Below, piece after piece: positions 6,458 through 16,312 of a stretch of 20,105 nt of DNA. This DNA is from QHWT01 sp046726015 (GTDB taxonomy: Bacteria; Acidobacteriota; Vicinamibacteria; Vicinamibacterales; 2-12-FULL-66-21). A model generated the notes under the pieces. The model ran no database searches and was not told where the DNA came from. It saw nothing but the letters and a program-made list of their open reading frames with translations. The stretch is from NCBI GenBank assembly GCA_046726015.1, contig JBKOZS010000230.1, positions 1-20,105 on the forward strand. The letters run 5' to 3'. The translations under genes were made by a program, and so were the position numbers. The first letter of the stretch is position 1, and every line of letters begins with the position of its first letter.

Positions 6458-8299
6458 CTACTCCCCTGCTCCCGCGGCAACGCCGGCAGATACCTCAGGC
6501 CGGCTCACCACGCGGTCTTTGCGGCCTTCCTGCACGAGAATGTCGTCGGTCACCGAACGCGCGTCGATCGGCAGGCCGTTGTAGTGCAGCACGCTGCGCA
6601 GCCGCGAAATCAGTTCGCCGGGGATCTCCATCTTCAGCAGCATGCGCAGCTGCGCGTCGCGGTTCTGCTCGACGATGTAGATACGCTTGTAGCGGCTGAT
6701 GAAGGCGGCGACCTCGTCGGTGAACGGATATGCGCGCACCCGCAGGTAGCCGGTCGCAATCCCCGATTCGTGCAAGAGCTGATCGCGGCTCTCGTCAATC
6801 GCGTAGTGACTCGTGCCGTAGCCGATGATCCCGATCTCCGCGTCCGCGTCCTCGATCACCGGTTTGGGCACGTACTGTTTCGCTGTCTGGAACTTCCGCG
6901 CGAGCCGCTCCATGTTGTTCTGGTAATCGTCGGGGCGTTCGCTGTACTGTCCGCGCTCGTTGTGGCCCGAACCGCGCGCAAAGTACGCGGGCATGTTGTC
7001 GCCTGGAATCGTGCGGAACGGGATCCCGTCGCCGTCAACGTCCTTGTAGCGGCCCCACTCGCCGCCGAGCCGCGCCAGGGTCGCGGCGTCGAGCACCTTG
7101 CCGCGATCGAGTGCCTGCTCGGGATACTTGAACGGGTCCGACATCCAGGTGTTCATCCCGAGATCCAGGTCGCTGAGCACGAAACAGATCGTCTGGAAAC
7201 GCTCGGCCAGGTCGAACGCCGCCATCGAAAACGTATAGCACTCTTCCGGCGAGCTCGGGATCAGCATGATGTGGCGCGTGTCACCGTGCGACAGCAGCGC
7301 GACCTGGCCGATGTCTCCCTGTGCGGTACGCGTCGGCAGGCCGGTCGACGGGCCGACGCGCTGAATGTCGAACACCACACCGGGCACTTCGGCGTAGTAC
7401 GCCAGGCCCGCAAACTCACCCATCAGAGAAATGCCCGGACCCGCCGTCGACGTCATCGCCCGCGCGCCCGCCCATCCGGCGCCGATCACCATGCCGATCG
7501 CCGCGATTTCGTCTTCCGCCTGGACGATGGCAAACGTCGCCTTGCCGGTTTCCTTGTCCATGCGGTACTTCCGCATGTAGCCAATCAGCGTTTCCGGCAA
7601 CGAGGACGAAGGGGTGATCGGATACCAGGCGACGACCGTGACACCAGCCATCATGCAGCCGAGCGCGGCGGCAGCATTCCCCTCGACGAGCACCATGTTG
7701 CGCGTCGTGTCCATGCGCTCCACGATGAACGGATCGCTCTTTTTCAGGTTGGCTTCCGCGTAGGCGAAGCCGGCATGCAACGCGCCAAGGTTCAGTTCGG
7801 CGGCCTTGGCCTTCTTCCCGAACTGCTTCCGCAGCGCCCTTTCCATTTCCGGCATCTCGATGGCGAGCAGGTTCGATAGCACGCCGTCGTAGATCATGTT
7901 CTTCACGAGGCGCCGCAGTTTCGCATCGGTGCACACCGTGGCCACGATCTTGTCGAACGGCACCGGGTAGAAGATCAGATCGCTGCGGAGCGCGTTGAGC
8001 TTGAGCGGTTCGTCGTAGAGCACGGCGCGCCCGGGCTCGAGCGACAGCACGTCTTCCTTCGCCGTCTCGGGATTCATCGCGACGAGGAAGTCGACCTCTT
8101 TCTTGCGGGCGACATACCCGTCCTTGTTGGCGCGGACGGTGTACCACGTCGGTAGTCCCGCGATGTTGGAAGGGAACATGTTCTTGCCGGAAACCGGCAC
8201 GCCCATCTGGAAGATCGACCGGAGGAGTACAAGGTTAGCTGTCTGGCTCCCTGAACCGTTGACGGTCGCCACCTGGATGCTGAAGTCGTTGGTTACCAT
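6458..8299 (-). CDS. korA: 2-oxoglutarate:ferredoxin oxidoreductase, fused gamma-alpha subunit
   Basis: Partner of korB. This 613-aa chain begins with the gamma domain (about residues 1-190: CoA-enzyme contacts, GSGSQTANLVL motif near residue 12). It continues with the alpha domain carrying YPITPSSSLPE at 226-236, the hallmark of the ThDP pyrimidine-binding region. The gamma-alpha fusion order is normal for the KorA family of Bacteroidetes and Acidobacteria. The start at 8297-8299 (MVTNDFSIQ) is preceded by GAAGG at a spacing of 7 and lies 2 bp after the sucD stop. A longer frame reaching to 8515 is sucD read out of frame and was discarded. There is no oxoglutarate dehydrogenase E1/E2 gene in the window, so this enzyme probably supplies that step of the cycle. 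Confidence 0.94.
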   Translation of the reverse strand: MVTNDFSIQVATVNGSGSQTANLVLLRSIFQMGVPVSGKNMFPSNIAGLPTWYTVRANKDGYVARKKEVDFLVAMNPETAKEDVLSLEPGRAVLYDEPLKLNALRSDLIFYPVPFDKIVATVCTDAKLRRLVKNMIYDGVLSNLLAIEMPEMERALRKQFGKKAKAAELNLGALHAGFAYAEANLKKSDPFIVERMDTTRNMVLVEGNAAAALGCMMAGVTVVAWYPITPSSSLPETLIGYMRKYRMDKETGKATFAIVQAEDEIAAIGMVIGAGWAGARAMTSTAGPGISLMGEFAGLAYYAEVPGVVFDIQRVGPSTGLPTRTAQGDIGQVALLSHGDTRHIMLIPSSPEECYTFSMAAFDLAERFQTICFVLSDLDLGMNTWMSDPFKYPEQALDRGKVLDAATLARLGGEWGRYKDVDGDGIPFRTIPGDNMPAYFARGSGHNERGQYSERPDDYQNNMERLARKFQTAKQYVPKPVIEDADAEIGIIGYGTSHYAIDESRDQLLHESGIATGYLRVRAYPFTDEVAAFISRYKRIYIVEQNRDAQLRMLLKMEIPGELISRLRSVLHYNGLPIDARSVTDDILVQEGRKDRVVSRPEVSAGVAAGAGE

Positions 8300-8301
8300 G
8301 G

Positions 8302-9174
8302 TCAGGCCTTCAGCAGCTCCTTGACGGCCGCGCCGATGTCCGCCGGGCTCTTCACCACTCGGACCCCGGCTTTCTGCAGCGCGTCCATCTTCTCGGCCGC
8401 TGTGCCCTTGCCTCCAGCAATGATAGCTCCGGCGTGCCCCATCCGGCGCCCCGGCGGGGCCGTCTGCCCGGCGATGAACCCGACGACGGGTTTCCTGAAA
8501 TGCTCCCGAATCCACGCGGCCGCGTCCTGCTCGGCATTGCCGCCAATCTCACCAATCATCACGACCGCTTCCGTCGCCTTGTCGTTCGCGAACAATTGCA
8601 GCGCGTCGATGAAGCTCGTCCCGATGAGCGGGTCCCCTCCGATCCCGATGCAGGTTGTCTGGCCGAGGCCGTTCCGGGTGAGCTGGTGGATGGCCTCGTA
8701 GGTCAGCGTGCCGCTCTTCGACACGATGCCGACGCGCCCTTCCTTGCAGATGTGGCCGGGAATGATGCCGGCTTTCGCCTGGCCGGCGGTGATCAGCCCC
8801 GGGCAGTTCGGCCCGATGACGCGCGTCTTCCCGCCGCGGATCGCCGCGAACACCCGCATCATGTCGAGCACCGGAATGCCCTCGGTGATGCAGACGGCAA
8901 GCGGCAGTTCGGCATCCGCCGCTTCGAGGATGGCGTCAGCCGCGCCCGCCGGCGGGACGAAGATCACGGAGGCGTTCGCGCCTGTCGTCTTGACACAGTC
9001 CGCGACGGTGTTGAACACCGGCCACCCTTCGTGCGTCGTGCCTCCCTTTCCGGGCGTCACGCCGCCGACCACGGTCGTCCCGTAGGCGGCCGCCTGCTTG
9101 GCGTGGAAGGTGCCTTCGCGCCCGGTGAGCCCCTGCACCAACAACCGGGTATTCTTGTCGATCAATACAGCCAT
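8302..9174 (-). CDS. sucD: Succinyl-CoA synthetase, alpha subunit
   Basis: With SucC it interconverts succinyl-CoA and succinate, coupled to ADP or GDP phosphorylation. The chain is 290 aa, as expected. It shows the Rossmann CoA-binding region near the N-terminus (VQGLTGREGTFH), the GPNCPGLI motif at 121-128, and phosphohistidine His247 in RRMGHAGAIIAGG. It lies between sucC and korA, with only 2 bp to korA, consistent with the product of KorAB being its substrate. The 71-bp gap from sucC contains a CACGAAG-type word array and a 12-bp palindrome two bases before the ATG; no Shine-Dalgarno is visible. Confidence 0.97.
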   Translation of the reverse strand: MAVLIDKNTRLLVQGLTGREGTFHAKQAAAYGTTVVGGVTPGKGGTTHEGWPVFNTVADCVKTTGANASVIFVPPAGAADAILEAADAELPLAVCITEGIPVLDMMRVFAAIRGGKTRVIGPNCPGLITAGQAKAGIIPGHICKEGRVGIVSKSGTLTYEAIHQLTRNGLGQTTCIGIGGDPLIGTSFIDALQLFANDKATEAVVMIGEIGGNAEQDAAAWIREHFRKPVVGFIAGQTAPPGRRMGHAGAIIAGGKGTAAEKMDALQKAGVRVVKSPADIGAAVKELLKA

Positions 9175-9176
9175 AA

Positions 9177-9188
9177 GTGACGTGTCAC
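9177..9188. promoter_or_regulatory. 12-bp palindrome just upstream of sucD
   Basis: The sequence GTGAC-GT-GTCAC is a perfect inverted repeat with a 2-bp centre, ending two bases before the sucD ATG. It could be a protein-binding site, or an RNA hairpin hiding the start region. No matching regulator is encoded in the window. Confidence 0.3.
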
Positions 9189-9196
9189 GATCTCAG

Positions 9197-9237
9197 CACG
9201 AAGGTCTCGAAGGCACGAACACCACGAAGAACGAAAA
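9197..9237. repeat. Degenerate CACGAAG word array in the sucC-sucD gap
   Basis: CGAA recurs at 9199, 9208, 9216, 9225 and 9232 within words CACGAAGG, CTCGAAGG, CACGAACA, CACGAAGA and ACGAAAA. Spacing is 7 to 9 bp, less regular than the other arrays. It sits inside what should be a sucC-sucD transcript. Confidence 0.65.
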
Positions 9238-9245
9238 CGGCCAGT

Positions 9246-10409
<1,164 letters not shown>

Positions 10410-10427
10410 CGTCGATCCTTCAATCAT

Positions 10428-10444
10428 GTGCCGATGACCGGCAC
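10428..10444. promoter_or_regulatory. Inverted repeat in the sucC/sdhC divergent region
   Basis: GTGCCG and CGGCAC form perfect 6-bp arms around the 5-bp centre ATGAC. The site lies 18 bp before the sucC ATG and about 30 bp upstream of the candidate sdhC -35, so one bound protein could affect both directions. This is inference; no known operator was recognised. Confidence 0.3.
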
Positions 10445-10474
10445 GCGATCAAGCGGCCGCCGCGCTGCGGATGG

Positions 10475-10504
10475 TTGCGCCCCTTCGAATTCAGCAAGTA
10501 CAAT
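10475..10504 (+). promoter_or_regulatory. Candidate sdhCAB promoter
   Basis: TACAAT at 10499-10504 matches the -10 consensus at 5 of 6 positions. TTGCGC at 10475-10480 is a weak -35 with an 18-bp spacer. The expected start near 10511 would leave a short leader containing GGAG (10515-10518), six bases before the sdhC ATG. Confidence 0.4.
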
Positions 10505-10524
10505 CGCAAGGATCGGAGCCGTTA

Positions 10525-11190
10525 ATGTCGTCATTTCGTGGGGTGTTTACGTCTTCTGTCGGTACCAAGCTGCTCCTCGGCCTCACCGGACTCGCACTCT
10601 TCGCATACCTGATTCTTCATCTCGCGGGTAACCTGCTGATCTTCCTCGGGCAGGAAACGTTCAACGAGTACTCGCACAAACTGATCTCGAACCCGCTGGT
10701 CGTTCCCGCGGAGATCGGGCTGCTCCTGATCTTCCTGCTGCACGTCTACAAGGCCATCACGAACTGGTTCGCGAACCAGGCGGCGCGCCCGGTGCGCTAC
10801 GAGAAGAAGGAGTGGGCCGGCTACAAGAGCCGCAAGAGCATCGCCTCGACCACGATGATCTGGACGGGACTGCTGATCCTGCTCTTTGTCGTCGTGCACG
10901 TGAAGCAGTTCAAGTACGGCGCGTGGTACCAGATCGGCGATCCGCCGGTACGCGACCTGTACCGACTGGAGGCGGAGGTGTTCAGCGCGCCCGCCTGGGT
11001 TGCGCTCTACACGCTGGCAGTTATCCTGGTCGGCTTCCACCTGCGGCACGGGATCGCGAGCGCGTTCCAGTCAATCGGCGCCGACCATCCCGTGTATACG
11101 AAGCGACTGGTGGCGTGGAGCGCTGCGTTCGCGATCCTGATCGGCGCCGGGTTCGCCATCATCCCGGTCTGGGTTTACCTGACGCGATAG
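10525..11190 (+). CDS. sdhC: Type-B succinate dehydrogenase cytochrome b558 subunit
   Basis: Membrane anchor of succinate:menaquinone oxidoreductase, binding two haems b and the quinone. The 221-aa protein has five hydrophobic helices (about residues 15-41, 58-80, 108-127, 154-177, 196-218). Candidate haem-ligand histidines lie at 32 (LILHLAGN), 73 (LLHVYK), 125 (VVVHVKQF) and 172/175 (GFHLRHG). This matches the single-polypeptide, di-haem class found in Bacillus and Bacteroidetes rather than the SdhC/SdhD pair of E. coli. The start at 10525 is fixed by GGAG six bases upstream. It heads sdhC-sdhA-sdhB on the plus strand. Such enzymes can run as succinate dehydrogenase or fumarate reductase. 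Confidence 0.95.
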   Translation: MSSFRGVFTSSVGTKLLLGLTGLALFAYLILHLAGNLLIFLGQETFNEYSHKLISNPLVVPAEIGLLLIFLLHVYKAITNWFANQAARPVRYEKKEWAGYKSRKSIASTTMIWTGLLILLFVVVHVKQFKYGAWYQIGDPPVRDLYRLEAEVFSAPAWVALYTLAVILVGFHLRHGIASAFQSIGADHPVYTKRLVAWSAAFAILIGAGFAIIPVWVYLTR

Positions 11191-11196
11191 CAAATG

Positions 11197-11224
11197 ACGG
11201 TTCACGGTTCACGGTTTGCAATTC
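11197..11224. repeat. 7-bp tandem array (ACGGTTC) between sdhC and sdhA
   Basis: Four 7-mers in register: ACGGTTC, ACGGTTC, ACGGTTT, GCAATTC, followed by ACGAC. The array fills nearly all of the 41-bp sdhC-sdhA gap, and no Shine-Dalgarno is left before the sdhA ATG. Confidence 0.85.
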
Positions 11225-11231
11225 ACGACGT

Positions 11232-13145
11232 ATGACGCTTGATTCACGAGTCCCAGGCGGACCACTCGCGGAGAAGTGGGACCGCCACCGGTTCGAGTCG
11301 AAGCTCGTCAACCCGGCGAACCGCCGGAAGTTCACGGTCATCATCGTCGGCACCGGGCTCGCAGGGGCATCGGCGGCCTCGTCGCTTGGCGAGCTCGGAT
11401 ACAACGTCAAGAGCTTCTGCATCCACGACAGCCCGCGGCGCGCACACAGCATTGCCGCACAGGGGGGCATCAACGCCGCGAAGAACTACCAGAACGACGG
11501 CGACAGCATCCAGCGGCTGTTTTATGACACGGTCAAGGGAGGCGACTACCGGTCGCGCGAAGCGAACGTCTATCGGCTCGCGCAACTGAGCGTCAACATC
11601 ATCGACCAGTGCGTCGCGCAGGGCGTGCCGTTCGCGCGCGAATACGGCGGGCTGCTCGATAACCGGTCGTTCGGCGGCGCGCAGGTCTCGCGCACGTTCT
11701 ATGCGCGCGGCCAGACCGGACAGCAGCTGCTGCTCGGCGCGTATCAGTCGATGATGCGCCAGGTCGAGAAGGGTTTGGTGACGCTGTTCCCCAATCGCGA
11801 GATGCTCGATCTGGTCGTCATCAACGGGCAGGCTCGGGGCATCATCTGCCGGAACTTGATCACCGGTGAGATCGAGCCCCATGCCGGGCACGCGGTGCTG
11901 CTGTGCACGGGCGGCTACGGCACGGCGTACTACTTGTCCACCAACGCGGTGAACTCGAACGTGACCGCGGCGTGGCGCGCGCACAAGCGTGGCGCGTTCT
12001 TCGCGAACCCGTGCTACACGCAGATTCACCCAACCTGCATCCCCGTCTCCGGCACGCACCAGTCGAAGCTGACGCTGATGTCGGAGAGCCTGCGCAACGA
12101 CGGCCGGGTGTGGGTGCCCAAACAGCCGGGCGACAAGCGCCCGCCACAGCAGATTTCCGAAGAGGAGCGCGATTACTACCTCGAACGGCGATATCCGAGC
12201 TTCGGCAATCTCGTGCCACGCGATGTTGCGTCACGCAACGCCAAGGTCGTCTGCGACGAAGGGCGTGGCGTCGGCGAGAGCGGCCTCGCCGTGTATCTCG
12301 ATTTCGCGGACGCGATCAAGCGGCTCGGCGAAAACGTCATCAGGATGCGCTACGGCAACCTGTTCGACATGTATCGCAAGATCACCGACGAGAATCCTTA
12401 CCAGGTTCCGATGCGCATCTACCCCGCGATCCATTACACGATGGGCGGGCTGTGGGTCGACTACAACCTGATGAGCACGGTTCCCGGGCTCCACGTGCTC
12501 GGGGAAGCGAACTTCTCGGATCACGGCGCGAACCGCCTCGGCGCCAGCGCGCTGATGCAGGGACTGGCGGACGGTTACTTCGTCATTCCGTATACGCTCG
12601 CGCACTATATCGGAAGCACGCCACTGGCGGCCGTCGCGACAGATCACGACGCATTCGGCGAGGCGGCCGATGCCGTCCAGCGTCGGATCGACAAGCTGCT
12701 CAACGCCAAGGGCCAGGAGACCCCGCGTCACCTTCATCGTCAGCTCGGGCAGCTGCTGTGGGATTACGTCGGGATGTCGCGCACAGCAGCGGGGCTTCGC
12801 ACGGCGCTTTCCGCGATTCCGCAGCTGCGTGAGCGGTTCTGGCAGAACGTGTCGGTGCCCGGCCCGGCCAACAATCTGAACAAGAACCTCGAATACGCGG
12901 GACGCGTCGCCGACTACCTCGAGTTCGCCGAAGTGCTGACGCTCGACGCACTCCATCGGACCGAATCCTGCGGCGGTCACTTCCGCGAGGAGAGCCAGAC
13001 GCCGGACGGCGAGGCGCTTCGCGACGATGCGAATTTCTCGTACGTGGCGGCGTGGGAGTTCAAAGGAGTTGGCGCGAAACCGGAGCTGCACCAGGAGCCG
13101 CTCGACTTCGAATACGTCAAGCCGTCGCAGAGAAGTTACCAGTGA
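11232..13145 (+). CDS. sdhA: Succinate dehydrogenase/fumarate reductase flavoprotein subunit
   Basis: Oxidises succinate to fumarate using covalently bound FAD. The 637-aa chain starts MTLDSRVPGGPLAEKWDRHR, a typical start for type-B SdhA. It has the FAD-binding VGTGLAGASAAS (39-50), the FAD-attachment His72 in RRAHSIAAQGG, the QIHPTCIPVSG active-site region, and a C-terminal IHYTMGGLWVDYN plus GEANFSDHGANRLGASAL flavin/substrate segment. The ATG at 11232 has no Shine-Dalgarno; directly upstream is a 7-bp repeat array. In-frame sequence further upstream is sdhC in another frame. Its stop overlaps the sdhB start (TGATG). It works at the cytoplasmic face of the membrane with SdhB and SdhC. Confidence 0.96.
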   Translation: MTLDSRVPGGPLAEKWDRHRFESKLVNPANRRKFTVIIVGTGLAGASAASSLGELGYNVKSFCIHDSPRRAHSIAAQGGINAAKNYQNDGDSIQRLFYDTVKGGDYRSREANVYRLAQLSVNIIDQCVAQGVPFAREYGGLLDNRSFGGAQVSRTFYARGQTGQQLLLGAYQSMMRQVEKGLVTLFPNREMLDLVVINGQARGIICRNLITGEIEPHAGHAVLLCTGGYGTAYYLSTNAVNSNVTAAWRAHKRGAFFANPCYTQIHPTCIPVSGTHQSKLTLMSESLRNDGRVWVPKQPGDKRPPQQISEEERDYYLERRYPSFGNLVPRDVASRNAKVVCDEGRGVGESGLAVYLDFADAIKRLGENVIRMRYGNLFDMYRKITDENPYQVPMRIYPAIHYTMGGLWVDYNLMSTVPGLHVLGEANFSDHGANRLGASALMQGLADGYFVIPYTLAHYIGSTPLAAVATDHDAFGEAADAVQRRIDKLLNAKGQETPRHLHRQLGQLLWDYVGMSRTAAGLRTALSAIPQLRERFWQNVSVPGPANNLNKNLEYAGRVADYLEFAEVLTLDALHRTESCGGHFREESQTPDGEALRDDANFSYVAAWEFKGVGAKPELHQEPLDFEYVKPSQRSYQ

Positions 13146-13894
13146 TGCGAATTACGCTGAAAGTGTGGCGCCAGGCCGGCCCTGACAAGCCAGGTAGACT
13201 CGTCGATTACACGGCCGAGAACGTCTCCCCCGACATGTCGTTCCTGGAAATGCTCGACGTCGTCAATGAAGGGTTGATCGCGCGCGGCGAGGATCCGATC
13301 GCGTTTGATTCCGATTGCCGCGAAGGGATCTGCGGCACCTGCGGGTTCCTGATCGATGGCCTGCCGCACGGCCCGGTCCGGGGGTCCACCGTGTGCCAGC
13401 TCCACATGCGGAGCTTCAAGGACGGCGACATACTGGTGCTCGAGCCGTGGCGCGCGAAGGCCTTTCCACTGGTCAAGGACCTGGTCGTCGATCGCAGCGC
13501 CTTCGATCGAATCATCCAGGCCGGCGGGTACACGTCAATCAACGTCGGCGGGGCCCGCGACGCGAACAGCATTCTCATCGGCAAGGACACCGTCGAGAAG
13601 GCGATGGACTCCGCTGCCTGCATTGCGTGCGGCGCGTGTGTCGCGGCGTGCAAGAACGCGTCAGCCGCGCTCTTCACCTCGGCCAAGATCACTCACCTGT
13701 CGCTGCTCCCGCAGGGCCAGGTCGAGCGCTACACACGCGTCGTCAAGATGGTGGACCGGCACGATGCCGAAGGGTTCGGCAGCTGTTCGAACGAGGGGGA
13801 GTGCGAGGCGGTCTGCCCGAAGGAAATCCCAATCACGAACATCGCGCGGATGAACCGCGAGTACTTCAAAGCCACGCTATTGCGTGGGAGATGA
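13145..13894 (+). CDS. sdhB: Succinate dehydrogenase iron-sulfur subunit
   Basis: Carries electrons from the SdhA flavin to the SdhC haems and quinone. The 249-aa protein has the [2Fe-2S] ligands Cys58, Cys63, Cys66 and Cys84 (SDCREGICGTCG...TVCQL). The second domain carries CIACGACVAAC (Cys159, 162, 165, 169) and CSNEGECEAVCPKEI (Cys214, 220, 224) for the [4Fe-4S] and [3Fe-4S] clusters. The ATG overlaps the sdhA stop by one base, so translation is probably coupled. Its 3' end faces mdh across 31 bp with no clear terminator. Confidence 0.96.
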   Translation: MRITLKVWRQAGPDKPGRLVDYTAENVSPDMSFLEMLDVVNEGLIARGEDPIAFDSDCREGICGTCGFLIDGLPHGPVRGSTVCQLHMRSFKDGDILVLEPWRAKAFPLVKDLVVDRSAFDRIIQAGGYTSINVGGARDANSILIGKDTVEKAMDSAACIACGACVAACKNASAALFTSAKITHLSLLPQGQVERYTRVVKMVDRHDAEGFGSCSNEGECEAVCPKEIPITNIARMNREYFKATLLRGR

Positions 13895-13925
13895 CGCGTG
13901 CCTGGGTGCTGATCGACGCGGCGAC

Positions 13926-14864
13926 CTACACCTTAATCACATCAACGAGTTCTTTCACCGCGCCGGCGGATTTCCTGAGCGCGGCGTCCTCTTCTGGCGT
14001 CAGCTTGATCTGAATGATCTCCTCGACGCCGCGGGCGCCGAGTTTCACCGGGACACCAACGAAGAGATCGTTGAGCCCGTATTCACCCTTCAGGTAGACC
14101 GAGCACGGGACAATCTTCTTCTTGTCCTTCAGGATGATCTCGACCATCTCGGCCGCGGCTGAACCGGGCGCGTACCACGCGCTGGTGCCGACCAGCTTGG
14201 TGATCTCGGCGCCGCCGTCGGCCGTGCGCTTCGAAATCGCTTCGATCCGTTCCTTTGACATCAGCTCGGTGATGGGAATGCCCGCGACGGTCGAATAGCG
14301 CGGCAGTGGCACCATCGTGTCGCCGTGGCCTCCCAGCACGAACGCGTGGATGTTCTCGACGGAGACGTTCAGTTCCATCGCAATGAAAGTCCGCATCCGG
14401 GCAGAATCGAGCACGCCCGCCATGCCGATGACGCGCTCGCGCGGAAACTTGCTCAGCCGGTAGACGGCCTGGCACATCGCATCGAGCGGATTCGCGACGG
14501 GGACGATGATGCAGTTCGGTGAGTACTTCACCACCTGCTCGGTGACCGACTGCATGATCTTGTAGTTGGTCTGCAGCAGATCGTCGCGGCTCATGCCCGG
14601 CTTGCGCGGCACACCCGACGTGATCACGACGACGTCGGAGTTGGCGGTCTCCTTCCATCCCGCGTCGTCAGCGCCCGCGCCAATGATCCGTGAGTCCGAC
14701 TGCTCGATCGGGCCGGCCTGGTAGATGTCGAGCGCGACACCCTTCGCCTTCTGATCGGCAATGTCGATGATCACGACATCCGCGAGTTCCTTGTCGGCGA
14801 TCGCCCGTGCAACCGTCGCGCCGACGTTGCCAGCGCCACCAACCACCGTCACTTTTCGATTCAT
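13926..14864 (-). CDS. mdh: NAD-dependent malate dehydrogenase (LDH-like type)
   Basis: Interconverts malate and oxaloacetate. The 312-aa protein starts with MNRKVTVVGGAGNVG, a GxGxxG dinucleotide site; Asp34 (VVIIDIAD) indicates NAD over NADP. Substrate-loop Arg87 and Arg93 in GVPRKPGMSRDD indicate malate rather than lactate, where Gln is usual. Asp153/Arg157 (VLDSARMR) and the catalytic His180 (GGHGDTM) complete the site. The start at 14862-14864 has a strong TAAGGAG nine bases upstream. That sequence includes the TAA stop of icd, so the two genes are tightly linked. A longer in-frame ATG at 14889-14891 inside the end of icd is rejected because it adds residues before the Rossmann strand and has no ribosome site of its own. 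Confidence 0.96.
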   Translation of the reverse strand: MNRKVTVVGGAGNVGATVARAIADKELADVVIIDIADQKAKGVALDIYQAGPIEQSDSRIIGAGADDAGWKETANSDVVVITSGVPRKPGMSRDDLLQTNYKIMQSVTEQVVKYSPNCIIVPVANPLDAMCQAVYRLSKFPRERVIGMAGVLDSARMRTFIAMELNVSVENIHAFVLGGHGDTMVPLPRYSTVAGIPITELMSKERIEAISKRTADGGAEITKLVGTSAWYAPGSAAAEMVEIILKDKKKIVPCSVYLKGEYGLNDLFVGVPVKLGARGVEEIIQIKLTPEEDAALRKSAGAVKELVDVIKV

Positions 14865-14877
14865 TGACCGTGGCTCC

Positions 14878-16113
<1,236 letters not shown>

Positions 16114-16148
16114 TAGGTCACGTCCCCATGCTGGCGTTACGAGTTCTT

Positions 16149-16178
16149 CACAGAAACTGTGGAAAAGGTTGTGGAAAA
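16149..16178. promoter_or_regulatory. Palindrome plus two DnaA-box-like direct repeats
   Basis: CACAG-AAA-CTGTG overlaps the first of two TGTGGAAAA words. The reverse complement, TTTTCCACA, differs by one base from the E. coli DnaA box TTATCCACA and is a box form known in cyanobacteria. Only two copies occur, with no AT-rich unwinding region and no dnaA/dnaN, so an origin is not supported. A regulatory site is possible. Confidence 0.3.
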
Positions 16179-16204
16179 CCCAGGTCCAAACGCCGGTTGC
16201 GCCG

Positions 16205-16218
16205 CATCAAAATTGATG
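16205..16218. promoter_or_regulatory. 14-bp operator-like palindrome
   Basis: CATCAA and TTGATG form perfect 6-bp arms with AA between. It stands out as AT-rich in GC-rich DNA, about 90 bp upstream of both icd and serA. The binding protein is unknown. Confidence 0.35.
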
Positions 16219-16293
16219 ATTCCACGCTTTGCACCACTATGGTGCGCGGGAGGTGCAACAGCCGCGCGCTAGGCCGCGCCCCAAACGCGACAT

Positions 16294-16299
16294 TATACT
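16294..16299 (+). promoter_or_regulatory. Candidate serA -10 box
   Basis: TATACT matches the -10 consensus at 5 of 6 positions and lies 13 bp before the serA ATG. No convincing -35 is seen. The implied leader of about 7 bases has no Shine-Dalgarno, so a near-leaderless mRNA is possible. Confidence 0.4.
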
Positions 16300-16312
16300 G
16301 TGAGCCACACGT

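Larger units (their letters stand above)
16114..16312. other. icd/serA divergent intergenic region with several small palindromes
   Basis: This is the longest gene-free stretch in the window (199 bp). It holds CACAG-AAA-CTGTG (16149-16161), two direct copies of TGTGGAAAA 12 bp apart (16158-16166 and 16170-16178), CATCAA-AA-TTGATG (16205-16218), and a TTGCACC (16229-16235) that can pair with GGTGC at 16241-16245 or GGTGCAA at 16252-16258. A TATACT -10-like hexamer for serA is at 16294-16299. No small gene is evident. Confidence 0.6.

Noticed and set aside
5578..6699. Long plus-strand open frame antisense to korB and korA
   Set aside because: Arg/Ala-rich composition typical of the antisense of GC-rich coding DNA, with no motifs. 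The minus-strand genes have clear catalytic signatures.
8300..8515. N-terminal extension of korA into sucD
   Set aside because: The extension is sucD read in another frame. MVTNDFSIQ at 8299 has a good GAAGG site and matches the family start.
10423..10452. Minus-strand sigma-70-like promoter for sucC (TTGATC, 18 bp, CATGAT)
   Set aside because: Weak matches, and the implied start would remove the Shine-Dalgarno of sucC.
10812..11231. N-terminal extension of sdhA into sdhC
   Set aside because: This is sdhC out of frame. Type-B SdhA proteins begin near MTLDS.
13895..13920. Possible terminator between sdhB and mdh (CGCGT...ACGCG)
   Set aside because: Only 5-bp arms, a 16-base loop and no T-tract on either strand.
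16149..16258. Replication origin
   Set aside because: Only two DnaA-box-like words, no AT-rich region and no dnaA, dnaN or gidA nearby.
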